Source: DATBVX01 sp035263105
GTDB taxonomy: Bacteria > Pseudomonadota > Gammaproteobacteria > Steroidobacterales > Steroidobacteraceae
Direction: 5' to 3'
NCBI GenBank assembly: GCA_035263105.1
Contig: DATFRO010000108.1
Location: 62,001 to 126,000, forward strand
Length of the DNA: 64,000 nucleotides
Shown: one piece after another, positions 59,395-64,000 of the stretch
How the letters are laid out: each line of letters begins with the position of its first letter
Position numbering within the stretch: position 1 is the stretch's first letter
The notes under the pieces: model-generated
What the model saw: only the letters and a program-made list of their open reading frames with translations
Told to the model about the DNA's origin: nothing
Databases searched by the model: none
Position numbers and translations under genes: made by a program

Positions 59395-62300
59395 CTACCA
59401 CTGAACTCTGACCCCCAGGTTCCCTTGGACGGCGCGGCTGTCGCTGGCATTGACACCCTGGCTCGCCGTCACGCTCGCATGCACGCTCGTGCGCTCGTTG
59501 ATCTGCGCCGAGATACCGGCTGAGAGCTCGACCCAGTCATCGTCGAACTCCGTGCGGAACACGGTGGCTGGCGCCGTGGGCGCGGCCAGCGTGGTTTCAG
59601 TGCTTCCCGACAGCTCGCTCCAGTAGTTGGCGCGCAGCCACGCATGGAACAGGCCCTGATCGTCCCCGCCCCGCGGGCGGAGCACACCGAGCTCGAGTCC
59701 CGCGCGCGCCACGATGGTGTCCGCGCTGCCGAAGCGAATCGTTGTGCCCGCAGTCTCCGTGTCGTCCTGCTCGAGGTGCTGCACAATGACCTGGCCCTGC
59801 GGCGTCAGGGACCATTCGTCGCCCAGCCTGAAACTGTGGCCTGCTTCGACGGACGCGGCAGCCGCCCAGCCGTTGGTATCGGCACGAGTGTCCTCGCGCG
59901 GCTCGAGGTCGACGCGGCTGAAGTACGTGCCGAGCAGGTTCGTATCCACGTACGAAGCAGCGCTGCGGCGCGTCCAGTAGGCGCCGACTGTGGAGGCGAG
60001 TGACTCCGCATTGCCCGCACGCGCGCTGTCGTCGCGATCGACGTAACCGTTCGCCGGGCCCATGACCAGGTACACCCCGGCGCGATCCGCACGGCTGTCG
60101 CCCGCGTTCCGATAGAGATCGGTGCCGAGCTGGATGCCCGCGATGTCATAGTCGAAATTCGCGCCATTGGCCGCGGTGCCGCCGCCGTCGTGGTTCCCGG
60201 CGAGATACAGCACGCGTCCCCACTGGCAGCCGTGGCCGCTGTCGCAAGTGGTGGCGACCTCCGCGCCCTCGCGCTCGTTCAAGGTACCGAGCACCGACAG
60301 CCCGTAGAGGTGTGCCAGCGGCACGACGGCCGTCGCCACCGACGCCACATCACGCACCTGCTGCAGCGAACGCAGGTACCAGCCCTCGGGGTCGGCATCC
60401 GTGGCCACCCCGTGGAACAGGTCATAGCGGAAGGCGCCTGCCATCACCGGACCATCGAGCGCAAAGGCGTCCGGCGCCGTGGTTGCGGAGTTGGCGGTCG
60501 CGATCAGCTGGATGCCGCCGCCGGTCGTGCGCGCACCGAGGCCGTTCTGATTGATGACGTGCACGCGCGTCGCGCCGGTCGCGCTACCGCCGTCGATCGT
60601 CAGGCGGTCGGCTGGAGAGCTGTCGTTTCCGAGCGCCACGCGCATGTCCAGTTGTCCGCCCGCACCGACGTATTTGCCGCGGATCGTGAGGGTGCCGAAC
60701 GGTGCACCGCCGATGTTGAGCACGCCGGCATTGGTGACATCGCCAACGATGGTTCCGCCCGCCGAGAGCGCACCCGCGGACGCGACGCTGATCCGGCTCG
60801 CACTGAGCGTGCCGCTGCTCGTGAGCGTACCGGCGTTGATGTCGATGCCCGTGAACGCGGGCGTGCCGGACAACGTCAGCGTGCCTGCTCCCTGCTTGGT
60901 GAGGATCTCGAATCCGGTGATGCGGCTGGTGTCGAAGGTGAAGGCATTGGCGTTGTTGATCGCGACCGTGTCGCCCGCCGCGTGCGCACCGCCGTTGACC
61001 GTGGCGTTGAGGGTCGCGCCGTCGGTCAGCGACAGGAGATCATCCCCGGCGCCGAGATCAATGGTACCTGCGCCCGAAACGGTACCCGCGACCGTCAGCG
61101 TGTCGCTGCCCGCGGTGCCGAGGTAGCTGCCATCGACCTGGAGCGTGGCACCCGCGGCGACGACGGTGGTCACGGGGTCGACCGTGGCGCCAGCGGCGAC
61201 GTGCACGATGCCCGAGTTGACGGACACGCTGTTGAACGCGGACGCAGTTGGCCCGTGGATGTTGAGCGTACCCGCGCCGGTCTTCAGCAGCGCCTGGAAG
61301 CCCGTGACAGCGCCGAGGTCGGCAACGGTCGCGATGTTGGTATTGAAGGTGTTGGTGCCGGTGCCGCCGTCGACCAGGCCGGTGATGCTCGTGCCGTCAT
61401 GAATGGTGAAGGTGTCGTTGTCGGCACCGAGGCTGAGTGATCCGGCACCCGTGTCGAGCGTGCCCGCGACGTCGAGCAGATCGGCTCCGGCGCCGAGATC
61501 GCCCATTGCGCGCAGCGTCGCGCCGCCGGCGACGAACACCGTATTCGCGCCGGCGCTGCCTGTCATCACGAGCGGCGTGGGCCCTGCGGCCTGCGCCGTG
61601 CCCTGCACAGTCAAAGTGCTGCCGTCGCCGAGGGCGAGAGTCGGCGTGTCGAGCTCGCCCGCCAGCAGCAGCGTGCCAGCAGTGAGCGTCGTGCCCGAGG
61701 TGTAGGTTTGAATCCCGGTCAGCGTCGCGACACCGGTGTTCTGCTTGGTGAGCTGCTCGAACCCGGCAAGCGACGCCGCGTCCAGCGTCAGCGCACTGGC
61801 GTTGTTGAGCACGACCGAGTCAGCGCTCGTCTGCGCGCCGCCGCCGATGTTCGCCGTGATCGCCGCGCCGTCGTTGAGCGTCAGCACGTCGTCGCCTGCG
61901 CCGAGGTCGACGCTTCCGCCGCCCGACACGGTGCCGGAGATCGTCATCGTGTCGTTGCCTGCGCTGCCGAGGTAGCTGCCACTGACACTGAGCGTCGCGC
62001 CATTCGCCACGGCCGTGCTCGAGACGCCGTTGAGGCTGCCTGCCGGGCCGATGCCGAGCGTGCCGCCCGCGACGCTGACCGTCGAAAAGTTCGACACCCC
62101 CGGTCCGTTGAGATTGAGCGTGCCGCCGCTCGTCTTGAGCAGCGTCTGGAAGTTGCTCACCGCACCGAGGCCCGCGACCCCGGCGATGTCGGCATTGAAG
62201 GTGTTGTTGCCGCTGCCGCCGTCGACCAGCCCGGTGATGCTCGTGCCGTCGTGAATGGTGAGCGTGTCGTCATCGGCGCCCAGGCTGAGTGAACCCGCGC

Positions 62301-64000
62301 CCGTGTCGAGCGTCCCCGCGACATCGAGCAGATCGGCACCGGCACCGAGATCGCCCGTGGCGCGCAGCGTCGCGCCGCTCGCCACCAGCACCGTGTTCGC
62401 TCCGCCACTGCCCGCGATCGTGAGCGGCGTCGCCCCGCCGGCCTGGACCGTGCGTTGCACGCTCAGAGTGCTGTCATCGCCGAGGTTGAGCGTCGGTGTA
62501 TCGAGCGCGCCCGCAACGACCAGGGTGCCGGCGGCGACGGTCGTGCCGACGCCGTAACTTTGCGTGCCGGTCAGCGTCGCGACGCCAGTGTTCTGCTTGG
62601 TGAACTGCTCAAAGCCGGAGAGGCTCGCGCCGTCGAGCGTGAATGCTGCGGCATTGTTGAGCACGACCGAGTCGACACTGGTCTGGCCGCCGCCACCGAT
62701 GACCGCGCTGATCACTGCGCCATCGTTCAGGGTGAGCACGTCATCACCGAGGCCGAGGTCGATGGTGCCGACCCCCGCTACGGTGCCCGACACCGTCAAC
62801 GTGTCGTTGCCCGCAGTGCCGAGATAAATGCCGTCGACCTGCAGCGTCGCGCCGGCATCGACGACCGTCGTCGTCGGATCGACCGTGGCGCCAACCGCGA
62901 CGTGCACGATGCCGGAATTGACCAACACGGTGTCGAACACCGACGCGGCCGGACCGTTGATGTTGAGTGTGCCGACGCCGGTCTTCTGCAGCGTCTGGAA
63001 TCCCGTCAGCGCACCGAGATCGGCGACGGTGTTGATGTCGGTGTTGAACGTGTTGATGCCGGTGCCGCCCGCCACGGTGCCAATGACGGTAGTGCCGTCA
63101 TGAATCGTGAACGTGTCGTCGCCATCGCCGAGGTTGAAGGTTCCGGTGCCGAGGTCGAGCGTGCCGGCGAGATCGAGCAGATCCGCGCCCGCGCCGAGAT
63201 CGATCGAACCGGAACCGTCGAGCGTGCCTGCGACGGTGACCTGGTCGGCGCCCGCCGTGCCCGTGTAGCTGCCGTTCACGGTGAGCGTCGCACCGCTCGC
63301 CACGTTCGTGTTCGAGACGCCGCTGATGCTGCCCAATGCGCCGACCGCGAGCGTGCCGCCGGCGACGCTGACCATGGAGAAATTGGAGACGCCGGGGCCG
63401 TTGATATTGAGCAAGCCGCCGCTGGTCTTGAGCAGCGTCTGGAAGTTGGTCACGGCACCGAGATTCGCGACCGCGGCGATGTCCGCGTTGAAGGTGTTGT
63501 TGCCGGTGCCGCCGTCGACGAGACCGACAACGCTGGTGCCGTCGTGAATCGTGAGAGTGTCGTCACCGCCGCCGAGGCTCAGGGAACCGGCGCCGGTGTT
63601 GAGCGTTCCCGTGACATCAAGCAGATCCGAGCCGCTACCGAGATCACCCGTCGCACGCAGTGTCGCGCCACCCGCCACGAGCACCGTGTTCGCCCCGGCA
63701 CTGCCTGTGAGGGCAAGCGGCGTGGCGCCGACCGCCTGCGCCGTTCCCTGCACATTGAACACGCTGCCATCGCCCATGCTCAGCGTCGGCGTGTCGAGCT
63801 CGCCCGCCACGAGCAGCGTGCCCGCGGTGAGTGTCGTGCCGGAGGTGTACGTCTGGATTCCGGTCAGTATCGCGACGCCCGTGTTCTGCTTGGTGAGTTG
63901 CTCGAAACCCGAGAGCGAGCCCGCGCCCAATGTGAATGCGCCGGCATTGTTCAGCACCACGGAATCGAACGTGGTCTGCGCGCCGCCACCGATCGTGGCC
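59395..64000 (-). CDS. Large repeat-rich autotransporter (5' end outside the window)
   Basis: The reading frame continues past the right edge; over 1,530 codons are visible. The passenger consists of long repeated beta-strand units rich in Gly, Thr, Asp and Asn (recurring TKQNTGVATLTG..., GAGADLLDVAGTLDTGAGSLSLG and DTLTIHDGTS blocks with NLGAGDDVLTLNDGA-type turns), typical of beta-helical adhesins. After a transition (NAGVLNIGGAPFGTLTIRGKYVGAGGQLDMRV) the last ~280 residues form an autotransporter beta-barrel (RVLYLAGNHDGGG to GNLGVRVQW). It should be secreted by the type V pathway and displayed on the cell surface. The ligand is unknown. It converges on yicC, 33 bases apart. Confidence 0.92.
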   Translation of the reverse strand, partial: ATIGGGAQTTFDSVVLNNAGAFTLGAGSLSGFEQLTKQNTGVAILTGIQTYTSGTTLTAGTLLVAGELDTPTLSMGDGSVFNVQGTAQAVGATPLALTGSAGANTVLVAGGATLRATGDLGSGSDLLDVTGTLNTGAGSLSLGGGDDTLTIHDGTSVVGLVDGGTGNNTFNADIAAVANLGAVTNFQTLLKTSGGLLNINGPGVSNFSMVSVAGGTLAVGALGSISGVSNTNVASGATLTVNGSYTGTAGADQVTVAGTLDGSGSIDLGAGADLLDLAGTLDLGTGTFNLGDGDDTFTIHDGTTVIGTVAGGTGINTFNTDINTVADLGALTGFQTLQKTGVGTLNINGPAASVFDTVLVNSGIVHVAVGATVDPTTTVVDAGATLQVDGIYLGTAGNDTLTVSGTVAGVGTIDLGLGDDVLTLNDGAVISAVIGGGGQTSVDSVVLNNAAAFTLDGASLSGFEQFTKQNTGVATLTGTQSYGVGTTVAAGTLVVAGALDTPTLNLGDDSTLSVQRTVQAGGATPLTIAGSGGANTVLVASGATLRATGDLGAGADLLDVAGTLDTGAGSLSLGADDDTLTIHDGTSITGLVDGGSGNNTFNADIAGVAGLGAVSNFQTLLKTSGGTLNLNGPGVSNFSTVSVAGGTLGIGPAGSLNGVSSTAVANGATLSVSGSYLGSAGNDTMTISGTVSGGGSVDLGAGDDVLTLNDGAAITANIGGGAQTSADSVVLNNASALTLDAASLAGFEQLTKQNTGVATLTGIQTYTSGTTLTAGTLLLAGELDTPTLALGDGSTLTVQGTAQAAGPTPLVMTGSAGANTVFVAGGATLRAMGDLGAGADLLDVAGTLDTGAGSLSLGADNDTFTIHDGTSITGLVDGGTGTNTFNTNIATVADLGAVTGFQALLKTGAGTLNIHGPTASAFNSVSVNSGIVHVAAGATVDPVTTVVAAGATLQVDGSYLGTAGSDTLTVAGTVSGAGTIDLGAGDDLLSLTDGATLNATVNGGAHAAGDTVAINNANAFTFDTSRITGFEILTKQGAGTLTLSGTPAFTGIDINAGTLTSSGTLSASRISVASAGALSAGGTIVGDVTNAGVLNIGGAPFGTLTIRGKYVGAGGQLDMRVALGNDSSPADRLTIDGGSATGATRVHVINQNGLGARTTGGGIQLIATANSATTAPDAFALDGPVMAGAFRYDLFHGVATDADPEGWYLRSLQQVRDVASVATAVVPLAHLYGLSVLGTLNEREGAEVATTCDSGHGCQWGRVLYLAGNHDGGGTAANGANFDYDIAGIQLGTDLYRNAGDSRADRAGVYLVMGPANGYVDRDDSARAGNAESLASTVGAYWTRRSAASYVDTNLLGTYFSRVDLEPREDTRADTNGWAAAASVEAGHSFRLGDEWSLTPQGQVIVQHLEQDDTETAGTTIRFGSADTIVARAGLELGVLRPRGGDDQGLFHAWLRANYWSELSGSTETTLAAPTAPATVFRTEFDDDWVELSAGISAQINERTSVHASVTASQGVNASDSRAVQGNLGVRVQW
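60890..64000 (-). repeat. Long internal repeats in the autotransporter passenger
   Basis: Homologous blocks recur within the gene. The TKQNTG/TKQGAG segment appears near 63884, 62591, 61739 and 60892 (spacings ~1293, 852, 847 bases). The TIHDG segment appears near 63543, 63100, 62251 and 61398 (spacings ~443, 849, 853). The pattern is an ~850-base unit plus one extra half unit of ~443 bases. Sequence similarity is strong at protein level, and partly at DNA level. The left end of the repeat array is beyond the window. Confidence 0.85.

Noticed and set aside
60190..61440. 416-codon plus-strand frame inside the autotransporter gene.
   Set aside because: Antisense shadow of the repeat passenger. 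Composition (Arg/Ala/Asp-rich) and lack of motifs do not support a gene.
60890..64000. Could the repeated blocks be a CRISPR array or tandem satellite DNA?
   Set aside because: Repeat units are hundreds of bases long, in frame and coding for beta-strand protein. There are no short spacers and no cas genes.
1..64000. tRNA, rRNA and riboswitch genes.
   Set aside because: I saw no cloverleaf-like sequence with a T-arm GTTCGAxxC pattern, no rRNA stretches and no recognised riboswitch consensus. A covariance-model scan (tRNAscan, Rfam) would be the decisive check.

Overview
The window looks like a chromosomal segment of a free-living, high-GC Gram-negative bacterium, most likely a gammaproteobacterium. 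The evidence is the pilMNOPQ-aroK-aroB block divergent from a PBP1a gene, a yicC / PP2C-rph-rdgB-hemW block, gspA/gspB of the type II secretion pathway, an NhaB antiporter, many lipoprotein and Tat signals, and an outer-membrane autotransporter. Genus-level placement (for instance Steroidobacteraceae/Nevskiales/Xanthomonadales-like) is a guess from gene content only. Fifty-seven protein genes are supported. I see no rRNA, tRNA, CRISPR array, prophage or intact insertion sequence.

Layout. 1-4.0 kb: a Sel1-repeat protein on the minus strand, then an aldehyde dehydrogenase / iron alcohol dehydrogenase pair. 4.0-10.3 kb: a tightly overlapping plus-strand operon of gspA/exeA ATPase, gspB, a DhaL-DegV fusion, a PhzF-type protein and a Cys/Met-metabolism PLP enzyme. 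10.4-17.8 kb: small envelope proteins and lipoproteins, an SSAT-like GNAT, a DUF502 membrane protein, a membrane EEP-family protein and an unusual receiver-TPR-TonB fusion. 17.8-19.9 kb: a LytS/LytTR-type two-component pair. 20.2-26.8 kb: a transporter and Tat-exported aldo/keto reductase, a secreted choice-of-anchor B protein and an oligopeptidase-B-like lipoprotein. 26.8-31.3 kb: MATE, NhaB and DedA membrane proteins. 31.4-34.1 kb: a Tat-signal class V aminotransferase and a TetR regulator with two matching operators. 34.1-38.9 kb: a TRIC-like channel, GFA and NlpC/P60 proteins and the complete three-gene AmmeMemoRadiSam set. 38.85-39.08 kb: a palindromic four-copy repeat element. 39.1-47.8 kb: one long minus-strand series pilM-N-O-P-Q-aroK-aroB-dgt-pyrF. 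48.2-54.7 kb: PBP1a, a nucleotidyltransferase-like protein, citrate synthase, an M48 metalloprotease and ribosomal protein L31 with a clear terminator. 54.7-55.2 kb: a non-coding region with DnaA-box matches and an AT-rich hairpin. 55.2-59.4 kb: hemW, rdgB, rph, PP2C and divergent yicC. 59.4-64 kb: the 3' part of a repeat-rich autotransporter that runs off the right edge.

The best leads are the AmmeMemoRadiSam module (a conserved radical-SAM system whose chemistry, to my knowledge, is unassigned), the composite palindromic repeat that supplies both stop codons of its flanking genes, the receiver-TPR-TonB fusion, the DnaA-box region next to rpmE, and the perfect hairpin whose T-run touches the aroK start codon. 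Function calls rest on motif recognition by eye. No database search was run.
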